From Aurelia coerulea (lineage: Eukaryota; Cnidaria; Scyphozoa; Semaeostomeae; Ulmaridae): DNA of 64,000 nucleotides. A model generated the notes under the pieces. That model had not been told where the DNA came from, made no database searches, and worked only from the letters and a program-made list of their open reading frames with translations. The stretch lies in the NCBI GenBank assembly GCA_039566865.1, contig CM076944.1:14592501-14656500 (forward strand). Direction: 5' to 3'. Position numbers and translations under genes: made by a program. Positions 54,311-64,000 of the stretch are shown one piece after another (within the stretch, counting starts at the first letter, position 1; each line of letters begins with the position of its first letter).

Positions 54311-54740
54311 TGATCAATTGTTAGGGGGGGGGGGGGCAAATGACACCTTTGCAAATCCAACAAGTGAGGAAAAGGCTTCAACGATTTTTCTGGAAAAGAA
54401 TCGAATGCTCCCGCAGGTGTTTAAGATTTTAAGGAAGTGATTTGCCCTTTGATTGAGCGAATCGATCAGAAAACCTCATGAATATGCTGCGAACATTTTC
54501 ATCTACCCAATCAAATTAAACGCGTTACGAAGCAAAACAAGCAACCGGATGTACCCTTCGGATTCCTAGAGAAAATAAACAAATTTTCCAATGCTCAGCA
54601 TTACCATATTTTGGTGATCTTCGCTGTTTCAAAATCATAATATTTCTGTTAGGCCATTTTTTCGTTACTTCGCTATTTTTTTATTTCGCTATTTCGTCGA
54701 ATACCGTTAGCCACTGATAACGATTCAGTGGTAATGATAT

Positions 54741-55655
54741 CATGAAGCCACTGATAATGATTCAGTGGAAAACGAGGCTACCTCACTCAGTTCAACCAGG
54801 GCAAAAATCACAGTTGTCTGATTATTTCTTACCCAAATATTAACTCCATTCGAAACAACTTTGAATTTCTAAAACCGCTCATAGCTGATAATGTCGATAT
54901 ATTCCGTTGTTACTGAACGGTTTCTCAAAGCCTATCAGATTTTATCGAAACAACAAGGAGGTGGCTTACTGGTTTATGTCAGAGAAGGTGTTCCTTTCAA
55001 AGAATTATCTGTCTACAAGACACTAAAGGACATCGAATGTGGGACAATTTTGAAGCAAATATGGCAACTTTTCAGCATTTACCGTCCTCAATCTCAATCC
55101 GAAGAATATTTGTTTGATAAGACAGGAAAGGGACTGGATTTCTACAGTAGCAAATATGAAAGTTTCTGTCTGATGAGTGATTCCAATTGTGAGACTAAAG
55201 TTAACATTATTAGTGACTTCATGGATAACTATGGTTTATCAAATCTGGTCAAGAGCCCAACCTGCTTTAAGTCTGATAGTCCTAGATGCACTGATCTGAT
55301 TCTGACGAACAGAAAAAGAAGTTTTCAGAACACGGTAACAGTGCATGCAGGGCTGTCAGACTTTCATGCCATGGTAGTTACAGCACTCAAAGGTGGATAC
55401 AGGAAAAAGAGGGACTAAGATCATTAGATATAGAAATTACGCCACGTTCTGTGACGAAGAATTTAGGAAGGATCTTTGTGATCAGATTTCGTTTGAACTA
55501 GGGAGGATAATGAGGACTATGGTGATGTTGATACTGTGGTTACTGATACACTTATAAACATGCTCCTCTTGAGACACAATAATTGCGTGCAAACGATGGC
55601 TCCTTTATGACAAAGGCCCAGGGAAAAGTGATGATGCATCGCAAAAACTACTCAA
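54741..55655 (+). pseudogene. LINE-2-family endonuclease remnant
   Basis: Continues the fragment at 51110-51375. It reads GGLLVYVREGVPFKELSVYK, SIYRPQSQSEEYLFDKTGKG and LSNLVKSPTCFKSDSPRCTD, nearly the same as LINE-2, with frameshifts near 54860-54960 and after 55418. It is cut at 55656 by a MITE and does not resume after it. Confidence 0.8.
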
Positions 55656-56298
55656 TACCAGGTGCGCCAAAATAAACTATGCACGTTTGGCAGGCCACAA
55701 TAAATAGTACACGTAACAGATTTTGAAGATTCATGACTTAATCTTTAGCAAAAAGCCTGAATTAAATTCTAGGATTTTCGCAAATTTTTCTCTTTTCAGT
55801 TTTTAGAGCTAAACGCGAGTTTCTTAAAATTTTCGTTCTCGAAAAGACTGAAAACGATAAAAAAACGTCGATCAAATTTTCTAAAGAATCGACATGAATG
55901 GACAAAGAGAAAACTTTTTCGTGGTGATTTGGGATCTAGAAATCGATTAATTAATCGATACAATTAATCGATACAATTAATCGATACAATTAATCCATAC
56001 AATTTATCGATTTCTAAATCCCGAATCACCACGAACAAGTTTTCTCTTTGTCTATTCATGTCGATTCTTTAGAGAATTTGATCGATGTTCTATGATCGTT
56101 TTCAGTGTTTTCGAAAATCAAAATTTTAAGAAACTCGCTTCTAGCTCTAAAACTTGAAAACAGAGAAATTTGCAAGAAATCCTGGAATCTAATTCAGGCT
56201 TTTTGCTTAAGATTAAGTCATGAATCTTCAAAATTGGTCCAGTGTACGATTTATTGTGACCTGTTAAACGTGCATAGTTTATTTTGGTGCACCCGGTA
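55656..56298. mobile_element. 643-bp palindromic MITE with TA duplication
   Basis: TACCAGGTGCGCCAAAATAA at the left and its near complement TTATTTTGGTGCACCCGGTA at the right. Arms of about 300 bp flank a short centre of CAATTAATCGATA repeats (about 55945-56010). TA stands at both edges. It is inserted in a LINE endonuclease fragment. No protein. Confidence 0.88.
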
Positions 56299-56789
56299 GA
56301 TACATTAAGAGTAGAACACTGGATTGCATTGAGTTTCAGCCACCCCACTATTAGTCCGGTAGCAGAAGGGGGGGGGGGGTAGTACCACCAAACGAGGTAA
56401 TTTGTGAGACCAAGTGATTTTGCTCAATTTTGGGGCGTAGAATTCGAATATCGATGTTCTTTTTATGGGGGGAGGGGCAATCTTCTAGATATGGAGGTAA
56501 ATGCCCCCAAAATTGAAGGAAAACGTGATATTGTTAAGACTCTCGATGAACCCCTTTAAAAGTTCATTTTTAGCTGTAGAACATTGATAATGGCCCCATC
56601 TAGCTCATAAAAGGTACTTTTGAGGTTTCGGATCATTCTGGGGTAACCCTGCCCCCAAATGGGGGCAACACAGCAAGATGATTCAAAATTCACTAATAGT
56701 ACCTCACCATACCAATTCAGGGGTGTCGAACCCGAATTTCAATGTTATTTTGATGGGAGAGGAACTGTTTTTGAAATATAGGGGCAAAT
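56299..56789. other. Stretch with poly-G run and diverged direct repeats
   Basis: A run of about 11 G at 56369-56379. Words like GGGGTGTAGAA...CGATGTT recur near 56430, 56725 and 58375. No gene. Confidence 0.45.
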
Positions 56790-58005
56790 GCCACCAAACA
56801 GGGGTTAGGCCTAAAAAGTGTACTGCAGGCTTCTTTTGTAGCACAGCAAGGCCACAAAATAGCACTAACTTTCAAATTCAAATTTCTTGGCTTGCACTCA
56901 CTCGATTTTCATGATCTTTGTTTTGTTTGACATATTGAACCCTGCAGAATATGTAGTGAAAAGGTCGATTGAAAATTTCATCTTGGGATGTGCAAATTTT
57001 TCAAATCCATAATGGTAACCAATCGTTCAAAAAAACTAAAACTGAATCACGAAACGCTCCTTCGACATTAAAAACAAAAAATCTATGTTTCAGAACTCTC
57101 GTAAAGCCTATTGCAGAATCAAGTTTGACCTATTGGGAACATTTTTGCAAAAGGGCTAAGTAGAATAAGCTCTCAACTAATTTTGGCGAATTTTTCACGA
57201 AGGCTAGTGAAGAAGAAGTCTTTTTCAGCAAATTCTGTCTGTATTTGCCACTGTGCTATAGACTGAACTAGATGTTCAATGAAACAAATATTTCCCTCTT
57301 ATAGTCAAAAGGAGGTTAGAGATCAACCCCCTAATCATATTTGGTATCTATTTTGGTGTTTGGTCTGTCTTTTGATGTTACTAGGCGCATTTTTCACCGT
57401 GGGATATAACAAATCATTGTAGAGTTGGCTGCATGTTTTCAAAACCTATAGAATTAGTTAATTATGTAAAAATACTTTATACTACTATTGCTAAAAAGCA
57501 TGTATTTGAAACTGTGGAGATATAATGAAATATTGGCTTTGCTAATAGGTTTTCGTCATAAAAATGCAATTTTTTACTCTGAAAAGGTGCAAAACTGGTC
57601 TTCGTGAAAAATTCGCCAAAATTATTTGAGAGCTTATTCTACTAAGCCCTTTTGAAAACGTGTTGCCAATGGCTTAAACTTGATTCTGCAATAGACTTTC
57701 CGAGAATCCTGAAACATATATTTTTTGTTTTTAATGTTGAAGAAGCACTTCGTGATTCAGTTTTAGTTTTTTTAACGTTTAGTTACCAGTATGAATTCGC
57801 AAAATTTCCGCATCCCAAGATAAATTTTCAATCCACTTTTTCACTACATACTCTGCAAGATTTAATCTGTTGAACAAAACAAAAATCATGAAAATCGGGT
57901 GAGTGCAAGCCAAGAAATTTGAATTTGAAACTTAGTGCTATTTTTTGGCGTTGCTGTGCTCAGAAAGAAGCATGAAGTACACTTTTTAGGCCCAACTTGA
58001 AATAA
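56790..58005. mobile_element. FB2: inverted-repeat element with arms of about 410 bp
   Basis: 56790-57215 is the reverse complement of about 57595-58005, with blocks such as TTCTTGGCTTGCACTCAC and GAGAGCTTATTCTAC, around a 380-bp loop. A solo arm is at 4880-5215. Ends and target duplication are not resolved. Confidence 0.75.
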
Positions 58006-59580
58006 TGTTTTCTCAGCACTAGATTGTCCGATTTGAAAATTTTTTGGGTTTTGTCATTCCTCAGGCTACGATGAACAATAGAATAATCAGTTTGGTACAA
58101 TTCTGATACTTTCATTTTTCGCATTAATTACATGCCCTGGAACACTGTGCAGGGGTCAAAGGTCAAAGTATTTTGCTAAAGTTTGATGCTTGTCATCCTA
58201 ATTAAATTACAAATCTTACTATGATACTCGTACTAAAACGCTGGTCCATAGCGCTGTTTAGGTTTGAAGTCATCATATTCCTCTCCGAGGCAATGCTGTC
58301 CTAAATGGGAGCAACCAAGGAAGTCGATTGCAATTTCACTAAAAACACGAGATCATATCGATTTCCAGTTATTCTTGGGTGTAGAATCTGAGTTTCGATG
58401 TTATGCAGCAACATCTGTTCCGGTAGGAAGATTTTGCATTTTACCCTCACACCATTGATGAACTTGCCACTTTGGTCGAAAAACGGGGGGAGGAAAACAG
58501 GGAGACAAATCTTAAATGCAGCCGGGACTTCACTGCTCAAGAGCGCGAAGAACATCTTATATTTTGGATATGGCTGCTAACATCAGCGGTATCATTAGAA
58601 CGCCAGACACATTTAGAGAACAGTAGAAGTTCCGAAAAGGGTTCTTTCTTGTGACAAAGATAAATTTGGCATATGAACTCCCGATATTCGTATCCCTGCT
58701 GACTTTAACAAATTTTTAGAAATAATGGAAGGAACAAAAAAATTTTTAAGGCCGATGAAACATACATGGCTTGAAACCAGTCATTAACTCATTGGACGCT
58801 CAGTTTTATGGCATGGGATAAGTCCTGTATAAGGGCCAAGAATGGAACATTGATTGACGTGTTGATCGATTGAAATTGAGCATGATCACGAGAAAGCAAA
58901 TGCCACAAAAGCTTTCCTCCATATTCTGATAAACCTGTTGCTTGTAAAATAAAACGTGTATACTGAAACGTTTGGCAGTTACCTTGAAGTTTAGCCCTCG
59001 GAATCTAAAGCAGTGTTTTTCTTTCAGATTTGAATAATTTGTTCAAATTTTCTCTTGACAGGTGGAATTCACTCCATTTAAGTTAAACTAACTATGGATA
59101 TAAAAATTTTTCTTATAAACAAAAAATCAAATTACAAAAAAAAACAAAAACAAAAGTTTAAGACAAAAGACAAGTTTGCGAGTTTGTCTGTCATTTGGTT
59201 TTGATTATCGAAGTTGAATAAAGATTTTAGATAAAGAAACAGTTTTTGATCGGTAAGGAAATTCAAAGTATGTGCTCTGGTGGATGGGTTTCAATATTCT
59301 ATTAATCTGGTGTTTACGCAAACCAGGTTTAGCTCTTTGGACTGCTCTTTGTTTGCATGAATGATAGTCCTCCCTTGAAACTAGTTGGAGAATCCTAGAA
59401 GGGGCTGAAAATATATCAAACTGCTAATAAAGAGAAGAGAAGAAGTTTAGAAGCAACAACTTCACCAAAACAAAATATCAAAGCAAATGAAAAAAAAATT
59501 AAATGAAAATATTCGCAAGTATCTTTACTGTCTATTGAATATGGGAAAAGGATATGTGTGCAATATAATGCATTGAATCC
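58006..59580. other. Stretch with no gene seen
   Basis: AT-rich. Short overlapping frames near 58300-58650 lack known motifs. Confidence 0.5.
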
Positions 59581-59584
59581 ATTG

Positions 59585-59965
59585 CAGTCAATGGGTACCA
59601 ATGTTAAATCTCACCTAAGGTGTAGTTTAAAACAAATAAAAATAAAAACAAAGGAAAAAAAAGATAAGAAGATCGGAAAGAATATCATATAAAAATCTTC
59701 ATTTTTAGGGCAATAAACCTACTATTTCGGGACTTACAGAATGGGCCTTTACGCAAAAACCTACAATTCAATACAATTCAAAATCCATCGTAATGAATGG
59801 GTACCAATGTTTAATTTGTTTTTCAGCCAATTATGTAGTTTAAAGACAAAAAGATGAAGATAAGAAAAGATTGGAAAGAGCATCATATAAAAATTTCCGT
59901 GTTAAGGGCAAACCATCTATTTACAGAATGGGCTTTGACGCAAAAATCCTACAATCCTACAACGG
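59585..59965 (+). repeat. Tandem duplication of about 200 bp
   Basis: AATGGGTACCAATGTT, GGAAAGA(A/G)CATCATATAAA-like and ACAGAATGGGC blocks occur in the same order in 59588-59765 and 59797-59965. Confidence 0.7.
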
Positions 59966-61335
59966 CAACCCACGACATTTGCTAGTTATGTTCAGATTGG
60001 ATAACGGAGTTTCTTGTTTGCAGCATCCAAATCGACTTCCTTTTGGGAGTATAGTTTCCCTTTGAATTGGAAGTTACTTTATGTGAAGGCCTATACATCT
60101 AGTTTTGGTACTAGTTGCACTAACTGCAAATAATTAATTGCTTTCAATCAACTTACCGTCTTCTTTTTGGGGGATAGGGCTTGAAAGGGCAATCCATTTT
60201 AGCAATACTTGTAAATATTTAGAGCCTCTGTTTTACATTTTGCAGATGAAACTTGCAAAGGACGGGGCTTTCCTTTTTCCACAGATGCATCATTTAAACA
60301 AAAATCAACAACAAAAACACTCTCTCTGGCATACGATTTTGCAGTTTTGAAGTTTTGTATTTCCTAGTTCTTTTAACAATCAGTCAATCCTCGTCATTTT
60401 AGTCTCTTTAAATCAAAACGGCTAAAATCAATAGTTGGCAGGCCCAGGCTGGATAAGTATGTGTATCGTTGTGTTGTTCTGCAATTGTGGTGTAAAGTTC
60501 GTAAAAACAAGAAGTAAAACAAACTTGTAAATATGAAAATGTATTTATGAAAATAAAATGAAAAAAAAATCAAGGAGATGAGCAGAAGAAGAAGTGACAG
60601 AAGAAAAGAAAAAGTAAAAAAGTAAAAAAAAGTAAAACAAATCCCCTAATGTAGGGGTGGCCAAGTGCTCGGTCGTAGAGCACAAATCCTGCAGCTTTCT
60701 CTGCTTTCTGCCTTTCTCTCTCAGGTGGTGATTGGGTGGGGCACTGCATGTTGGGCGGAAAAAGTAAGGTTTTCAGTCCAATCACCGACCGTAAAAGTTG
60801 TTGTTGTATATTCGTGCTAGCAAATTCCGGGCAACTGCACTACTGCCCAATTTTCTAGCAATTATTTGTTTTTGGCCTATTTCGCTAAATCATCTAAATT
60901 TGCGCTGAAAGATGTTTTGTCGCGTTTTTCATCAGTTGCGGAACCGCGCGGACAAACCAATGTGATAGAAGATGTTTATCGTGGCTATATTATGTTAGTC
61001 ATTCTGGACATTGTAAACCTTGAGGGGTTTGTCCTTTTATTTCATTATAATCAAAGGAACCATTAACAAGGATATAAAGAAATATCTTTTCTTTTGTAAT
61101 GTCATTGGATTTATGCTTTGCTGTAGGTTGTGTTCCTGTGTCAAGGGGGTTAAAAAGACAAGCGAGGAAGCGTCATGGGGCCAGCAAGCATGGGATCTTG
61201 TTACATTTTTGATTTTGTGAAGGCTTTTGGGCCGGTACTTTATTGTAACTACTACAGAATTTCGCAACAGGCCAATCGTTGAAATAACGCTCGTGCAAAA
61301 GTTTACAATAACCAATTTCCAAATCTCCAAATCTC
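59966..61335. other. Stretch with no gene seen
   Basis: Short frames only. A purine-rich run at 60555-60640 gives a low-complexity minus-strand frame. Not recognised as coding. Confidence 0.5.
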
Positions 61336-61604
61336 GCTGAAAACGTTTTCTCTTTGTCCATTCATGTTGATTCTTTAGAAAATTTGATCAACATTTTTCG
61401 ATGGTTTTCAGTGTTTTCGAAAACGAACATTTTAAGAAACTCGCTTGTAGCTCTAAAAATTGAAAACGGAAAAATTTGTAAAAAATCCTAGAATCTAATT
61501 CAGGCTTTCTGCTAAAGATTACGTCATAAATCTTCAAAATCGGTCCAGTGTACGATTTATTGTGGCCTGCCAAAAATGCATAGTTTATTTTGGCGCACCC
61601 GTTA
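61336..61604 (-). mobile_element. Solo right arm of the CCGGGTGCACC MITE family
   Basis: Close match to 56038-56298, ending TTTTGGCGCACCCGTTA. The left arm is missing. The next MITE begins two bases away. Confidence 0.8.
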
Positions 61605-61605
61605 G

Positions 61606-62475
61606 TAGGGGAGACCGGGGTCAATTGTAACACTTTTTGAAAAATCAGCCATGTCATCCATGATTAATTGCGTTCTTGGGGGTTGATGATATTGAAAATT
61701 GCATCTCTTGGAATAGAATAGACTTTACAGTAGTTTCCATCACGTGGAGTAAATTTTGGTGATGCAATGAAAGTTTTAAAATCAGTGGTCGAGTGTTACA
61801 ATTGCCCCTGTAACACGGGGCAATTGTAACACATGGTTGGATCAATTGTTACATATCTTTAAAATCATTACAAGTAATTATTGCACGACTCTGGTTTTTC
61901 CTTACACAAAATGTAGCACCAGGTAGCAGAATATTCATTGCTTTAAAAATAACAAATTAGAAATAAGATGCGGTATTTATGTCTTTGTAAATTTGGGTGC
62001 ATCAGTGGAAAAAATTGAATCTATTGAGAAAAACTAGTTTTTCTTTACAAATTTCAACTCTTTGATACTGCAAGGATGCACATTGTTTGACCAAATTAGA
62101 AACTTAATCAACACCAAGCCATCAGCCAGCTTACACAGGGCGATTGTAACAGCATGTTACAATTGCCCCTGGCCTGGTCAGCTATCGTTATTTCCTATTT
62201 TCACAACTCATAAGCTGTGGAGCTTAAAATCTTTAATGTAGTTTTCATCCTGAATAGATGTCATGTCTGAGATGTGAAAATGAAATTTTCTCAAAAACTT
62301 GTTTTTCCTCTGAAAATTTTGCAACCTTGGCTGAATATTCCTGAATCTCAAATCTCGTGTAGAGGGTTACGATGAGCATGTTCTGTGCAAAAATCAGATA
62401 TTTTGCATTTTTCTGCTTGGCGCAAGAGCCAGTGTTACAATTGCACCGTGTTCCAATTGTCCCCGGTCTCCACTA
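61606..62475. mobile_element. MITE with GGAGACCGGGG ends and CAATTGTAACA repeats
   Basis: Left TAGGGGAGACCGGGGTCAAT and right TTGTCCCCGGTCTCCACTA are inverted, with TA at both edges. Inside, TGTTACAATTGCCCC or its complement occurs about six times, in part as head-to-head pairs (61795-61830, 62145-62175, 62430-62460). No protein. Confidence 0.8.
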
Positions 62476-62630
62476 CCTTTTTCTGCTCTTGTTTAGTTGT
62501 GTCACAGCTAATTTACAACGATTTGATATGTGTGTGTATCAAAGCTCAACTTGTTATCCAGAGTTACGCCCAGAAGTTTTACAGTTTCTTCTGATTTGAT
62601 GACCTTAAAAGCTTACATTTTGTCCAATAG

Positions 62631-63180
62631 TACCGGGTGTCCCAAAAAAAGTACTCCCGTTTGAAAAATCACCAAAAATTGATTTCACGGCCGATCTTCA
62701 ATTTTCTTTTTTTGCCAAGTATATCAAGGACCAAATTATTTTTCAATACATAGCTGATCTTGTAATTGGCTTAAAAAGTAGCAAATTTAGCTCTTTTTCA
62801 AGCTACTTGGTTTTGAACCTTACTGCAAAAAAGCACTGATGATTGCCAGATCAATTTCTTTGTGCATGTAAAGCATCTAGTTTGGTCATAAATGACAGAA
62901 AGAAATGCGCAAAAGCATGGCAGACCTCAATGGTGATAAAAAATCTGAAAATTTTGACTCTTAGGCAAGATTGACTATTTTGCTTAAAAACTATAACTCA
63001 AAATAAGGTTTTTCAGCGTGTAATTGTTCTACCTTGTTGCATCAGAAGCAAATATTTTATCTTCTATGAATATTTTTGAGTCTTTGGCAAAACAACTCAA
63101 AAGAAAATTTTATCAAAGGTTTGATAATCAATTTTTGGTGATTTTTGAAACAGGAGTACTTTTCTTGGGGACACCCGGTA
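62631..63180. mobile_element. 550-bp MITE with CCGGGTGTCCC ends and TA duplication
   Basis: TACCGGGTGTCCC at the left and GGGACACCCGGTA at the right. The inverted repeats extend about 55-60 bp with few mismatches (AAGTACTCC, AAAATCACCAAAAATTGATT). TA stands at both edges, typical for Tc1/mariner-type mobilisation. No protein. Confidence 0.88.
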
Positions 63181-64000
63181 CCTTTCTGGTCCTTTTTCAC
63201 TAACAAGTATCAAACATGCCTTATTTGACATCAAAGGAAATGGTAAATGTCATTTCTAATTTCGGAGAAGGATTGGCACCTTTGATTATTTTTTCATATA
63301 TTTGGTTTTGCTAATTTTGAAATAATAAATAATGGCAACTTTTCATCATGAAATATGAAACAATGTCACCCCCCCCCCCTGACAGAGCCTATTTATTGGA
63401 GCACCTAATAAAAATAGGGTTCTTAAATTGTACTTAACTTAAGAGAGAATACAAATCTTATTTCAAAGCTTTCTATATTCAGCAGTTGATAGAAAAAGGC
63501 AAGAACATGCAACAAGAGATTGAATCGTTATGAGGAACTCTGGGGCTAAGCCCCAAGGAAAATTGTTCAGGACATGCCCTCTAATTTGGATTAGAATGTC
63601 TCTTATGACCCAATATTTCCAGCCACTGAATTGAAATTCTTAACAATTTTGTAGCAATTTTTCAAGAATCAGCATCGCCAGGAAAATGTCCGAGTAGACA
63701 TCATCTAATTTGACTTTGAAGGCTTTTTTCGATCCCTTGCTTGCCAAATTTGATCATTTAACAATTATGAGCAAGCACTTCTTGACAAATTTCAGCATGA
63801 AGAACCTCTTCTGTATCTTAGAACACTCTCAAAATCCAATTTTTGCCAGCCAAACCAAATGGAAACTTTGACCATTCCCTAATAGTTTGTATTATCTTAT
63901 TTTTGTTTAATCAAGAATTTATCAAAGTTTTAGAAGTGAGTAAAGTCATAAAGATATTGGAAATTTCAAATTTTGTGAATGGGGACACAATGGGTAGTGC
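63181..64000. other. Stretch with no gene seen
   Basis: AT-rich, with a C run at 63369-63378. The expected Smad MH1 exon was not seen. Confidence 0.45.

Larger units (their letters stand above)
51376..54712. mobile_element. Foldback element inserted in a LINE, itself holding a LINE
   Basis: Left GCTGACGGTATTCGACGAAA and right TCGTCGAATACCGTTAGCC are inverted. The arms stay similar for about 165 bp and more weakly for about 400 bp (CCAAAATAT, GCTGAGCATTGGAAAA, GATCGATTC, CACCTGC). Between the arms a minus-strand LINE (52433-54310) has been inserted. Exact ends and target duplication are not settled, because CCACTGATAA-GATTCAGTGG is repeated at the right border. Confidence 0.7.

Overview
The window is AT-rich animal nuclear DNA, probably from a non-vertebrate metazoan; a cnidarian would fit, but I cannot prove it. 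The evidence is a spliced Smad gene with GT-AG introns, several CR1/L2-like LINEs with endonuclease and reverse transcriptase domains, many terminal-inverted-repeat and foldback elements, and satellites. There are no operons, CRISPR arrays or prokaryotic signals.

The main host gene is a BMP-type R-Smad (Smad1/5 class) on the minus strand. Three exons are readable: a linker exon at 48580-48729, a linker exon with the PPPAY motif at 44618-44704, and a terminal exon at 20856-21478 that holds the whole MH2 domain and the C-terminal SSVS phosphorylation motif. All three junctions are in phase 1 and have good splice sites. The MH1 exons should lie beyond the right edge. Introns of about 23.1 kb and 3.9 kb are packed with mobile DNA. 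Two possible small plus-strand genes (45203-45625 and a first exon at 48297-48400) may lie inside the Smad locus. At the left edge (1-1983) is the 3' part of an intron-less ORF with a FEN1/PIN-like active-site pattern.

Layout: 1-2 kb, PIN-like ORF; 2.2-3.2 kb, 34-bp minisatellite; 3.5-6.1 kb, possible promoter, a hairpin element and solo foldback arms; 6.3-8.2 kb, nested GGTGGGGTAAT MITEs; 8.2-12.9 kb, near full-length LINE-1; 13.2-15.5 kb, tandem duplication; 15.6-18.2 kb, repeats carrying a CRE+ETS module and a piggyBac-like MITE nested in a Harbinger-like MITE; 20-21.5 kb, Smad 3' exon; 21.5-25 kb, LINE-2; 25-29 kb, DNA elements and LINE relics; 29.4-37 kb, a 155-bp satellite in two opposed blocks, interrupted by a MULE-like palindrome and a LINE; 37-41.5 kb, a LINE with a 2A-like motif, split by a second MULE-like palindrome, then a convergent LINE tail; 42-48.7 kb, mostly plain intron plus Smad exons; 48.9-63.2 kb, a 5S-like retroposon, large foldback elements, LINE pieces and TA-flanked MITEs.

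The strongest unusual signal is in the LINEs. In three copies, ORF1 ends in a UGA that is followed in the same frame by the ORF2 coding region. In LINE-2 there is no in-frame AUG for about 790 nt after the stop. The three contexts are UGA-ACU, UGA-CUC and UGA-CUA, which suggests that ORF2 is made by stop-codon readthrough.
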